A stretch of 64,000 nt of DNA from Stenotrophobium rhamnosiphilum (lineage in GTDB: Bacteria > Pseudomonadota > Gammaproteobacteria > Nevskiales > Nevskiaceae), in the NCBI RefSeq assembly GCF_003052265.1, contig NZ_QANS01000005.1, positions 248,001 to 312,000 of the forward strand, written 5' to 3'. This document shows, one piece after another, positions 19,418 to 27,800 of this stretch; the stretch's first letter is position 1; every line of letters begins with the position of its first letter. A program made the position numbers and the translations under genes. The notes under the pieces are model-generated. The model was not told the DNA's origin, searched no databases, and saw only the letters and a list, made by a program, of their open reading frames with translations.

Positions 19418-20161
19418 TCAATGCGTCACAGGAGGAGCGCCAGAAAGATTATTCGTCAGCCTGGAAAATGGAAGAACTTTTACCAAGGTTGAAAGGATGT
19501 CTGATTCAGCTCTGGCACGTTCCGGATCGAAACGATCATCCATAACGACCATTATGGAAACTCTAAGCGAAGAGTTCTGAACGTCGGCAGCCTTTCTGAG
19601 AATGGCCCCTGTTTTTCCTGAGTGTGGCCGCGCGGCATCGATCAGTTCATCTGACATCCTGAAATTAAAATCATGAGAACGACCTGAATGTCCAACAGCA
19701 TGGCAGTTGCGGATCAATTCTTCATTGGGTCGCCATAATTTAAGATGGCCTTCGACCTCATCGATGAAGTCTGTCATTTCAGGGCCGACGCCAAACACTT
19801 CTCTTTCAAGATCTGCTATGGCCAACATAGCCCCGATATAGCGTGAAACAAGTCCGGCTGCGCCGTTCGCTACAGCGATTCCAGTAACTTCACCGCTATG
19901 TTCTAACTTCATTCCAAAAGTGGAAATTATCTGACCCACTCCCTTCCATTTTTTTCTATCACTGACGTCCATGCCGATGCTTCTTAAATGAAAAAGAGTA
20001 TCGGCATTATCAGAAATGCGAACCATGCCCCTCTCTTCAATGTAATAAAGTGAAATTGGCTCTCCGTCAGAAAAGCTTAGGGGTGTGAAAACCCTATAAA
20101 CACCAGAAGATTTTTCTAGGCATTCAAATCCCATTCGGTTGAAAAGGTCTGCGCAAGACAT
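19418..20161 (-). CDS. DUF1828/DUF1829-like protein, transposon passenger
   Basis: A 247-residue soluble protein. The N-terminal 90 residues resemble DUF1828: a hydrophobic helix, then DGEPISLYYIEERGMVRISD followed by a TLFHL segment and a Gly (32-63). The C-terminal part (about 155-235, SHDFNFRMSDELIDAARP and SIMVVMDDRF) resembles the DUF1829 partner domain. No catalytic motif is evident and the function is unknown. Its ATG overlaps the stop of the 157-residue gene (TAATG), and the 44-residue gene follows after one base. Base composition looks lower in GC than in the flanking housekeeping genes, in line with transfer. Confidence 0.72.
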   Translation of the reverse strand: MSCADLFNRMGFECLEKSSGVYRVFTPLSFSDGEPISLYYIEERGMVRISDNADTLFHLRSIGMDVSDRKKWKGVGQIISTFGMKLEHSGEVTGIAVANGAAGLVSRYIGAMLAIADLEREVFGVGPEMTDFIDEVEGHLKLWRPNEELIRNCHAVGHSGRSHDFNFRMSDELIDAARPHSGKTGAILRKAADVQNSSLRVSIMVVMDDRFDPERARAESDILSTLVKVLPFSRLTNNLSGAPPVTH

Positions 20162-20634
20162 TAAATCAATCTTCCATCAAACGGGCCGCGGTATCTTCCA
20201 CCATACCCGATATTTGCAATTTTCAGAAATTCTCTGAACCAACTTTCGTGATGTTTACAATCAAGGTTCCCGATTCTAATTTCTTCAACATGTTTGCCTA
20301 AATGCAGGTGCGGGCCATAACAATCAGGTTCATCGCCGCCATTGTGGCCTCTGTGATCCGTCGGGATTACTTCCAATTGAATAGCGCGCTTTCTGGGGAA
20401 AGAAAGGATTGTGAACCCGTATTTACAGTCATCGAATTGCGGCGGGTCTCTATATGAAAGTTCAAGCATCAACCCGCGGATTGAAATTCCATTGGCGTCC
20501 ACAATTGGCGTAGAAAAAATCATCTGCGCGCTTTGATTTGGGGAGGGCGTCCAAAACAGATCATCAGGCGACATAAATTTTTCGAGGGCGAGTATCTCTC
20601 TCGCCTCTGCTTCTGGCAGATCGTTTCCCGACAC
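20161..20634 (-). CDS. 157-residue protein of unknown function, transposon passenger
   Basis: First gene of the passenger operon. It starts at GTG with a G-rich GGGGGA about nine bases upstream; an out-of-frame ATG lies between. The protein is acidic at the N-terminus and rich in aromatic residues, Asp and His in the second half. DHRGHNGGDEPDCYGPHLHLGKH (93-115) holds clustered His, Asp, Glu and Cys that could bind a metal or form an active site. I do not recognise the family. It is coupled to the DUF1828-like gene by TAATG. Confidence 0.65.
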   Translation of the reverse strand: MSGNDLPEAEAREILALEKFMSPDDLFWTPSPNQSAQMIFSTPIVDANGISIRGLMLELSYRDPPQFDDCKYGFTILSFPRKRAIQLEVIPTDHRGHNGGDEPDCYGPHLHLGKHVEEIRIGNLDCKHHESWFREFLKIANIGYGGRYRGPFDGRLI

Positions 20635-20665
20635 CGCATCCCCCGAAGCGTGGCTTGATGCGTAG

Positions 20666-20694
20666 ACTATGCATAAAATTATCGGCTATGGCAA
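20666..20694 (-). promoter_or_regulatory. Putative passenger-operon promoter with -35 inside the right inverted repeat
   Basis: On the minus strand TTGCCA (20694-20689) lies in the right inverted repeat, 17 bp before CATAGT (20671-20666), a 4/6 match to -10. It mirrors the layout at the transposase end and reads into the 157-residue gene. Confidence 0.4.
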
Positions 20695-20707
20695 GTGCAT
20701 AATTGCG
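20685..20707 (-). repeat. Right terminal inverted repeat
   Basis: Inverse copy of 18220-18242 with three mismatches; next to it is the 8-bp duplication at 20708-20715. Confidence 0.87.
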
Positions 20708-20715
20708 TTTGCTAG
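20708..20715 (+). repeat. 8-bp target site duplication, right copy
   Basis: TTTGCTAG, identical to 18212-18219 on the other side of the transposon. The rest of 20716-20920, up to mlaF, shows no gene. Confidence 0.85.
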
Positions 20716-20920
20716 GCTGACTTCAAGTAGCGCACCTCATCTGCTCAGCGTTTGATTACGTATAGAGACAAGCAAGTCGCGACACCAGATTAATGCGTCA
20801 TTCAGGCGACCTGAGTAAGATTGCGTCTTGTAATCTTGAATTTAGGCCACAAGACGTTAGATCAGGGTTACACAAGCAAGACCCGCGACAATCCACATCC
20901 AATAAGAATGCTCGCCGTCC

Positions 20921-21748
20921 ATGACAACTTCAGTTTCAGATGATGCCGCACTGGTACGCGTCCGCGGGCTAAAGTTTAGCCATGGGCCGCGTGTCATCTA
21001 TGACGGCGTCGATATCGACATTCCACGTGGCAAAGTCACTGCTGTCATGGGACCGTCGGGCACGGGTAAGACGACTCTGCTGCGCATCATCGGCGGCCAA
21101 TGGCAGCCTGCGGCTGGCACGGTCGAATTTGATGGCGTGAATGTACACACGCTGCGTCGCAAAGCGCTGTACGAGCTACGCAAGCGCATGGGCATGCTGT
21201 TTCAGAACGGCGCACTGCTGACGGATCTCAGCGTATTCGAGAACGTCGCTTTCCCGATGCGCGAGCACACTGATCTGCCAGAAAGCATGATCCGCGATCT
21301 TGTGCTGATGAAACTTGAAGCTGTGGGCCTGCGCGGCGCACGCGATCTTTTCCCATCACAACTTTCAGGCGGCATGAGCCGACGCGTGGGCCTCGCTCGC
21401 GCGATTGCGCTCGACCCTGATCTAGTGATGTTCGACGAACCGTTCACGGGTCAGGATCCCATCTCGATGGGCGTGCTGATGCGCTTAATCCGCAGCCTAA
21501 ATGATGCGCTGGGCCTGACCTCAATCGTCGTCTCACACGACGTTGAAGAAGTCCTGTCGATCAGTGATTACGCCTACGTGATTGCGAGTGGCAAAGTGCT
21601 GGCCAGCGGCACACCCGATTCGATTCGTAATAGCGATTCACCCTACGTACAGCAGTTCTTGCGCGGTGAACCGGACGGCCCGGTGGCATTCCACTACAAA
21701 GCCGCTGCCTATGCAGATGACCTCATGAATAAAGGCAAGAAAGCATGA
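20921..21748 (+). CDS. mlaF: Phospholipid ABC transporter ATP-binding protein MlaF
   Basis: A 275-residue ATPase of the inner-membrane MlaFEDB complex, which moves phospholipids between inner and outer membrane to maintain lipid asymmetry. Walker A is GPSGTGKTT (about 46-54), the Q-loop is MLFQNGALLTDLSV, the ABC signature is LSGGMSRRVGLARA, Walker B is LVMFDEPF, and the H-loop is VVSHD. It is the first gene of a six-gene mla operon and its stop overlaps mlaE by 4 bp. Confidence 0.95.
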   Translation: MTTSVSDDAALVRVRGLKFSHGPRVIYDGVDIDIPRGKVTAVMGPSGTGKTTLLRIIGGQWQPAAGTVEFDGVNVHTLRRKALYELRKRMGMLFQNGALLTDLSVFENVAFPMREHTDLPESMIRDLVLMKLEAVGLRGARDLFPSQLSGGMSRRVGLARAIALDPDLVMFDEPFTGQDPISMGVLMRLIRSLNDALGLTSIVVSHDVEEVLSISDYAYVIASGKVLASGTPDSIRNSDSPYVQQFLRGEPDGPVAFHYKAAAYADDLMNKGKKA

Positions 21749-22512
21749 AGGGAAGCATGAGCATCATTACTGACATGTTGCAGGGCCTCGGCCGTGCACA
21801 GTTCTTCTTGTTGTCGATCATTGGCGCAATCCCCAGCGCACTGTTGCGCCCGCGCCTGCTGATACAACAGCTTTATACCGTCGGCGTGATGTCGCTGATC
21901 ATCATCGTGATCTCCGGCTCTTTTGTCGGCATGGTGCTCGCGCTGCAGGGTTATCGCACGCTGGTTGATTTCGGCGCTGCTGAATCACTCGGTGTATTTG
22001 TTGCGGTTGTTATCGTGCGCGAACTTGGTCCGGTTGTGACCGCATTATTGTTTGCTGGTCGCGCAGGCTCGGCACTCGCTGCAGAAATTGGTTTGATGAA
22101 AGCCACCGATCAGCTCTCCGGCATGGAGATGATGGCGGTTGATCCGATTAAACGCGTGATCGCGCCGCGCTTTGTTGCGGGCTTGATTGCGATGCCGCTG
22201 CTCTCGATGATCTTCGCGATGATGGCCATCGGCATTGCTGGCGGCCATGCCATCGGCGTCAATCTACTCGGCGTCGATGACGGCGCTTACTGGTCACAGA
22301 TTCACTCCAGTCTTCACTGGGAAGATGTCCGCGACAGTCTGGTCAAGAGCGCAGTGTTTGGCGCCGCCGTCAGTTGGATCGCAGTCTATCAGGGCTATCA
22401 CGCGGCCCCGACTTCAGAAGGCGTATCGCGGGCAACTACTTCAACCGTTGTGGTGTCGTCACTTGCGATTCTCGCACTCGACTTCATTCTTACCGCATTC
22501 ATGTTCCATTAA
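21745..22512 (+). CDS. mlaE: Phospholipid ABC transporter permease MlaE
   Basis: A 255-residue polytopic permease with about five TM segments. Family signatures are SGSFVGMVLALQGYRTLVDFGA, VRELGPVVTALLFAGRAGSALAAEIG and MEMMAVDPIKRVIAPRF. I use the ATG that overlaps the mlaF stop (ATGA); a second in-frame ATG lies four codons later. Confidence 0.95.
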   Translation: MKGSMSIITDMLQGLGRAQFFLLSIIGAIPSALLRPRLLIQQLYTVGVMSLIIIVISGSFVGMVLALQGYRTLVDFGAAESLGVFVAVVIVRELGPVVTALLFAGRAGSALAAEIGLMKATDQLSGMEMMAVDPIKRVIAPRFVAGLIAMPLLSMIFAMMAIGIAGGHAIGVNLLGVDDGAYWSQIHSSLHWEDVRDSLVKSAVFGAAVSWIAVYQGYHAAPTSEGVSRATTSTVVVSSLAILALDFILTAFMFH

Positions 22513-22528
22513 GGGCAGGCAGGTCAAC

Positions 22529-23008
22529 ATGCAATCCAGAGCTTTAGAAATTCTCGTCGGTTTTTTTGTCTGCCTCGGTGTCTCTGCCGTATTTATTCTG
22601 ACGTTCAGAGTTGCAAGCCTGACCAGTGTGGAAGGCGGCAAGGGTTACACGGTAACGGCCACCTTCCAGAACATCGGTGGCCTGAAGACCGGCGGCGCAG
22701 TGAAGTTGGCGGGCGTGAAGATCGGCAGAATTAAGAGCATCACGATTGACCCGAATAGTTTTGAAGCAGTTGCCACGATGGAAATTTCGGATGTGTACAA
22801 CACGATTCCGGAAGACAGCGGCGGCAAAATTCTCACCGCCGGCTTGCTCGGCGAGCAGTACGTCAGCATTGATGTCGGTGGCGCTGAAGAATCGCTTAAA
22901 GAAGGTTCAAAGTTGAAGTTCACGCAGTCAGCCTTGGTACTTGAAAACATCATTGGCCAATTTTTAACTAGCCAGGCCTCGAAAAGCCCGGAGAAGGACG
23001 CAAAATGA
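22529..23008 (+). CDS. mlaD: Outer-membrane lipid asymmetry protein MlaD (MCE domain)
   Basis: A 159-residue protein with one N-terminal TM helix (about 8-26) and a single MCE domain (about 38-116) with NIGGLKTGGAVKLAGVKIGRI and LLGEQYVSIDVGG. In the complex it forms the periplasmic hexameric ring through which lipids pass. The ATG at 22529 has AGGCAGG upstream. The same frame is open further upstream inside mlaE, but the MCE family start and the ribosome site support 22529. The stop overlaps mlaC by 4 bp. Confidence 0.93.
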   Translation: MQSRALEILVGFFVCLGVSAVFILTFRVASLTSVEGGKGYTVTATFQNIGGLKTGGAVKLAGVKIGRIKSITIDPNSFEAVATMEISDVYNTIPEDSGGKILTAGLLGEQYVSIDVGGAEESLKEGSKLKFTQSALVLENIIGQFLTSQASKSPEKDAK

Positions 23009-23619
23009 AAAAACTTATCCTGTTGCTTAGCGCCGCGTTGATGTCGATGACGGCACACGCTGCTGCTCCTAAAGCGCCTGATCAGGTTGCACAAGACGCG
23101 ACGACGCAGCTGTTGCAGTTGCTGACCGCGAACCACGTTAAGTACAAAGCCGACAGCAAGCTGTATTACAAAACAGTGAACGACGTTGTTGTGCCGCTTT
23201 TCGACGTGCCTTATATCGGCCGTCTCGTACTGGGCCGCAACGCCAAAACCGCAACCGATGATCAGCGCACGCGCTTTCAGAACGCATTTAAAGACATGCT
23301 GATCCGCTCATACGCTAACGCGATGCTGGATAACTTCGACTCTGTAAAGGTTAGCTGGCAGCCGCTGCGTATGGCCGCAGATGCAACTGACGTCACCGTG
23401 AGCTCCACGCTGCTGCGCACTGGTAAACAGCCTGTACCGGTTGGCTTTGCAATGCGCTTGAATGGCACCGAATGGAAGATTTATGACATCACCGTTGAGA
23501 ACATTTCGCTGGTGATCAACTTCCGCAGCCAGATCAATGAAGAGATCAAGAAGAACGGTCTCGACAGCGTCATTACTCGCATGGAATCGGGCGAGTATTC
23601 GGCCAAGCCGAAGTCCTAA
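23005..23619 (+). CDS. mlaC: Periplasmic phospholipid-binding protein MlaC
   Basis: A 204-residue protein with a clear signal peptide (MKKLILLLSAALMSMTAHA). The mature part matches the MlaC/Ttg2D family: VVPLFDVPYIGRLVLGRNAKTATDDQRTRF and MRLNGTEWKIYDITVENISLV. It ferries phospholipids across the periplasm between MlaA and the MlaFEDB complex. Confidence 0.93.
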   Translation: MKKLILLLSAALMSMTAHAAAPKAPDQVAQDATTQLLQLLTANHVKYKADSKLYYKTVNDVVVPLFDVPYIGRLVLGRNAKTATDDQRTRFQNAFKDMLIRSYANAMLDNFDSVKVSWQPLRMAADATDVTVSSTLLRTGKQPVPVGFAMRLNGTEWKIYDITVENISLVINFRSQINEEIKKNGLDSVITRMESGEYSAKPKS

Positions 23620-23627
23620 TCCTCAAT

Positions 23628-23894
23628 ATGGCGAACTCGATGACCACACTACCCACCACACTGAGCTTTTCAACGGTCTCAGCACTGCTACCGCAGGCTG
23701 ACACGCTGATTGCCAGCGGTGCGCTGGACCTTTCCGGCGTCACACGGGCCGATAGTGCTGGCATCTCCCTGTTACTTGAGCTGAACCGTCGCGCGCAGGC
23801 GCGCGGCGTTCAGCTTAGAATGACAGGCGCCAATGAGCAGATTCGCAGCCTCCTGAGTTTTTTTGGGCTAGATGAGATCCTGACTCTGGCCTGA
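23628..23894 (+). CDS. mlaB: STAS-domain protein MlaB
   Basis: An 88-residue STAS-domain protein that binds MlaF and is needed for its activity. The core motif SGALDLSGVTRADSAGISLLLEL has the expected Ser in the DSAG position at the start of helix alpha-2. It lies 8 bp after mlaC and 23 bp before mlaA. Confidence 0.88.
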   Translation: MANSMTTLPTTLSFSTVSALLPQADTLIASGALDLSGVTRADSAGISLLLELNRRAQARGVQLRMTGANEQIRSLLSFFGLDEILTLA

Positions 23895-23917
23895 AAAAAA
23901 TCGGGGTAGGTCTGGGG

Positions 23918-24745
23918 ATGCGAATGGGGAACACCAAATTTCTGTCACGCAGTTTGATGCTGCTGATCAGTGTCATGCTTGGCGCATGCGCGCACAGTCC
24001 AATCGATGAGCCCAGCGATCCGTTGGAGCCTGTCAATCGCGCGTTTTATAGCTTCAACGAACAACTCGATAACTTCGTTGCGCGCCCCGCTGCCAAGGGT
24101 TACGTCGCAGCAGTGCCTGAAGAAGTGCGCAACGGCGTTCGCAATTTCTTCTCGAACCTCTCCTATCCCACCGTCGTTGTTAACAGCGCACTGCAAGGCA
24201 AGTTCAAACAGAGCGGCCTTGATCTGACACGCTTTGTGATGAACTCGACCTTTGGTCTGTGTGGCTTCCTTGATCCCGCGACAATGGTCGGCTTGGTCAG
24301 ACACGATGAAGATTTTGGCCAGACGCTCGGCTATTGGGGCGTTGGCCCCGGCTGGTATCTGATGCTGCCGTTCTTTGGTCCAAGCAGTAACCGAGACCTG
24401 ACCGGGCGCGCCATCGGCATCACCACAGATCCGCTGACCTACGTCGGCGATTCAACAATCAATCTTGCGATGACCGGAGCTAGCGCAATCAAAACGCGTG
24501 CCGATCTGCTAAGCGCAGACAGTGTGTTGGAACAACAGTTTGATCGTTACGTCTTTATCCGTAGCGCTTATCTGCAACGTCGCCAAAGCTTGGTTTACGA
24601 CGGCAATCCGCCACGTGAAAGCTATGAGCTTGATGATGAAGATGATGGCGATTCAGCGCCAGCGCCCGCAGCGAAGGAAGATTCAAGCGAGTCAAAGACG
24701 TCGGATACTTCACCAATTCCACGATTCAATATCGACATTCGCTGA
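23918..24745 (+). CDS. mlaA: Outer-membrane lipoprotein MlaA (VacJ)
   Basis: A 275-residue lipoprotein with lipobox LGAC (Cys24) that, in the family, removes surface phospholipids from the outer membrane. Signatures are DPLEPVNRAFYSFNEQLD, NFFSNLSYPTVVVNSALQGK and LGYWGVGPGWYLMLPFFGPS. The C-terminal acidic and Ser-rich tail (about 228-265) is low-complexity. It ends the mla operon with a strong terminator. Confidence 0.94.
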   Translation: MRMGNTKFLSRSLMLLISVMLGACAHSPIDEPSDPLEPVNRAFYSFNEQLDNFVARPAAKGYVAAVPEEVRNGVRNFFSNLSYPTVVVNSALQGKFKQSGLDLTRFVMNSTFGLCGFLDPATMVGLVRHDEDFGQTLGYWGVGPGWYLMLPFFGPSSNRDLTGRAIGITTDPLTYVGDSTINLAMTGASAIKTRADLLSADSVLEQQFDRYVFIRSAYLQRRQSLVYDGNPPRESYELDDEDDGDSAPAPAAKEDSSESKTSDTSPIPRFNIDIR

Positions 24746-24764
24746 TTCAGCAATCTGAGAAGCG

Positions 24765-24801
24765 AAAAGGCGTGTCGCATTTTGTGCGACACGCCTTTTT
24801 T
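24765..24801. terminator. Bidirectional terminator between mlaA and purL
   Basis: A 15-bp perfect stem (AAAAGGCGTGTCGCA / TGCGACACGCCTTTT) with a 5-nt loop and extra T residues. It serves both convergent genes. Confidence 0.9.
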
Positions 24802-24808
24802 ATTGATA

Positions 24809-27800
24809 TCAGCCGACCCACTTTCTAGCGTTCTTGAACATCTGCATCCAAGGCGTAAATTGTCCGTTCGCCTGCGGCCAGTAGCTACCGGTGACGCCAG
24901 CGATGGTACGTTCAGGATGCGGCATCATGATGGTGACGCGACCATCATCGTTGCAGATACCGGTGAGACCAGCTGGCGATCCGTTCGGATTCTGCGGATA
25001 GCTCTCAGCAACATTGCCGAAGTTGTCGACAAAGGTCAGGCCCACCTGCTGCGCATCAACCATGGCATCCAGATGCCCTTCAGCACTGAACACTGCGCGA
25101 CCTTCACCGTGTGCAACGGCGATCGGCAAGCGTGAACCTTCCATGCCAGCAAGGAACAGTGATTTGCTCTCGACGACTTCTACCATCGTCCAGCGCGCTT
25201 CAAATTGCTCCGAGCGATTGCGACGGAATGCGGGCCAGTTCTGCGCGCCCGGCACGATGTCTTTCAGTGCAGCGAACATCTGACAGCCGTTACAGACACC
25301 AAGCGCGAACTTGTCTTTGTTCGCGAGGAAATTCTGGAACTCATCACGCGCACGTGCGTTGAACAGAATGGTTTTCGCCCAACCCTGCCCTGCGCCGAGT
25401 ACGTCGCCGTATGAGAAGCCGCCACAAGCGACGAGACCGTTAAAGTCATTGAGCTGCACGCGGCCACTCAACACATCGGTCATGTGCACATCGACTGATT
25501 CAAAGCCTGCCGCATCAAACGCCCAAGCCATTTCGGTCTGACCGTTGACGCCCTGCTCACGCAGAATCGCAACGCGTGGACGTGATTTAAGGATGTTTGG
25601 CGCAACGTTCGGATCAAAATTCAACTGAACGTTGAGACCCGGATCGCTCGCAGCACCGACGTTAGCGAATTCTTCGCTGACGCAATCTGGTTCGTCACGC
25701 AGTGCCGCGATACGCATGCTGGTTTCAGCCCAGCGCTTGTGCAGCATTTCACGTTCAGCGGCATAAACCTGCTTGCCTGCCTGCGTGAAACGAACGCTGT
25801 CATCAGCAGCGATTGCGCCAATATCATGAATAGACAACTGTGCAGCACGCAGTTGCGCCAAAACAATTTCGACATCCGCAGCGCGAACCTGCAGAACCAT
25901 GCCGAGTTCTTCGTTGAAGAGCGCAGCAATGACATCAGCGCCCAAGGTATCGAGCGCGACATCAACGCCTGCATGACCCGCAAATGCCATCTCGCAAAGC
26001 GTTGCGAACAAGCCGCCATCAGAACGATCGTGATAAGCCAACACACGGCCAGCAGCATTGAGCGATTGCACCGCATCAAACGCCGCTTTCAGTTGCTGCG
26101 CTTGATCAAGGTCTGGTGCCACATCGCCGACTTCGCCATAAACCTGCGCCAATGCAGAACCGCCTAAACGATTCTTGCCATTGCCCAGATCAATCAGGAT
26201 CAAGCGCGTGTCACCTGCGTCCGTGCGTAGCTGCGGCGTCAGGCTCTTGCGCACATCCGCGACTGGCGCAAAGGCGGAAATAACGACTGACAGCGGTGAC
26301 GTTTGCGTGCGCGTCTCACCGTTCTGCTGCCAGACACTTTTCATCGACAGCGAATCTTTACCCACTGGAATCGCAATACCCAACTCAGGGCACAGCTCGG
26401 CACCGACAGTGCGAACAGTATCAAACAAGCGTGCATCTTCGTCGTTCTGACCGCAGGCGGCCATCCAGTTTGCAGACAGACGTACATCAGAAAGTTTGTT
26501 GATGCTTGCAGCAGCAATATTCGTGATCGCCTCGCCTACCGCCATGCGGCCAGAAGCTGGTGCATTGAGCAGCGCGAGCAGCGGGCGTTCGCCCATGCTC
26601 ATCGCTTCGCCCGTCGTTGCAGTGAATGCAGTCGCGGTAACAGCGCAATCTGCAACTGGCACCTGCCAAGGACCCACCATCTGATCACGCACAGTGAGAC
26701 CACCGACAGTGCGGTCGCCGATCGTGATCAGGAAGTTCTTGGAAGCCACCGTTGGCAAACGCAGAACGCGTTCAGCAGCGTCTTCAAGTTTGATCTTGCT
26801 GGTATCAAGCGCTGGAAATTTCGACGGCGCACGCTGCGCATTGCGCTGCATGCGAGGTGGCTTGCCGAGCAACACTGGCATCGGCATGTTCACGGTCAAA
26901 GAACCATCAAGCGTGTCTTCAACAATCAGCTGCTGCTCAACGGTTGCGATGCCGACGACTGCAAACGGGCAACGCTCACGTGCGCAAGCTTGCTCCAGCA
27001 CCGCGATACCTTCGGGTGCAATCGCGAGCACGTAGCGCTCTTGCGATTCATTGCACCAGATTTCCATTGGCGACAACGCTGGATCTGCACTCTGCACATC
27101 GCGCAGCTTGAAGTGACCACCGCGATCATCCGCATGCACGAGTTCCGGCAGTGCGTTGGAGATACCACCTGCACCGACGTCATGAATCGAGAGAATTGGA
27201 TTCTTCTCGCCAAGCGCCCAGCAAGCATCAACGACTTCCTGACAGCGGCGCTCTAACTCAGGGTTAGCACGCTGCACCGAAGCAAAATCAAGATCGGCCG
27301 TCTGCGCGCCAGTAGCCATTGACGAACCTGCTGCACCACCCAGACCAATCAACATCGCCGGGCCGCCGAGCACTACGAGGCGCGCGCCAACGGTGACGGC
27401 CATCTTGTCGACATGCTGCGTACGGATATTGCCGTAGCCGCCTGCGATCATGATGGGCTTGTGATAACCACGGTTGCGACCATCTGGCGTCAGCATTTCC
27501 AGCGTGCGGAAATAACCATTGAGATTGGGGCGACCAAATTCGTTGTTGTATGCAGCGGCGCCAATGGGGCCGTCGAGCATGATCTGCAGTGCGCTCGCAA
27601 CGCGAGGCGGTTTGCCGAGATCTTTTTCCCAAGGCTGGTTAAATTCAGGAATGCGTAGATTGGAAACCGTGAAGCCGCTAAGCCCCGCTTTCGGTTTCGC
27701 GCCGCGACCGGTTGCGGCCTCATCACGAATCTCACCGCCATTACCGGTTGCTGCGCCAGGATGCGGCGAGATACCGGTGGGGTGATTGTGCGTCTCGACC

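Larger units (their letters stand above)
18220..20707. mobile_element. IS1595-family transposon carrying a three-gene passenger operon
   Basis: A 2488-bp element bounded by 23-bp terminal inverted repeats (18220-18242 and 20685-20707; 20 of 23 positions match). It is flanked by the 8-bp direct repeat TTTGCTAG. Inside are a full-length DDE transposase on the plus strand and, facing it, three minus-strand genes of 157, 247 and 44 codons, with a shared hairpin terminator between the two convergent units. IS1595 elements with passenger genes are known as a class. Both ends and the duplication are intact, so the insertion looks recent and possibly still mobile. Confidence 0.88.

Noticed and set aside
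18102-20877. A 13-bp direct repeat GGGTTACACAAGC at the lipB 3' end (18102-18114) and before mlaF (20865-20877), as the boundary of an integrated islet
   Set aside because: The inverted repeats and the 8-bp duplication define tighter boundaries at 18220-20707. The 13-bp pair lies outside these and no integrase is present, so it is not the insertion scar of this element.
26303-27256. A long plus-strand open frame of about 317 codons opposite purL
   Set aside because: PurL motifs run continuously through this part. The antisense translation is compositionally odd and has no start context.
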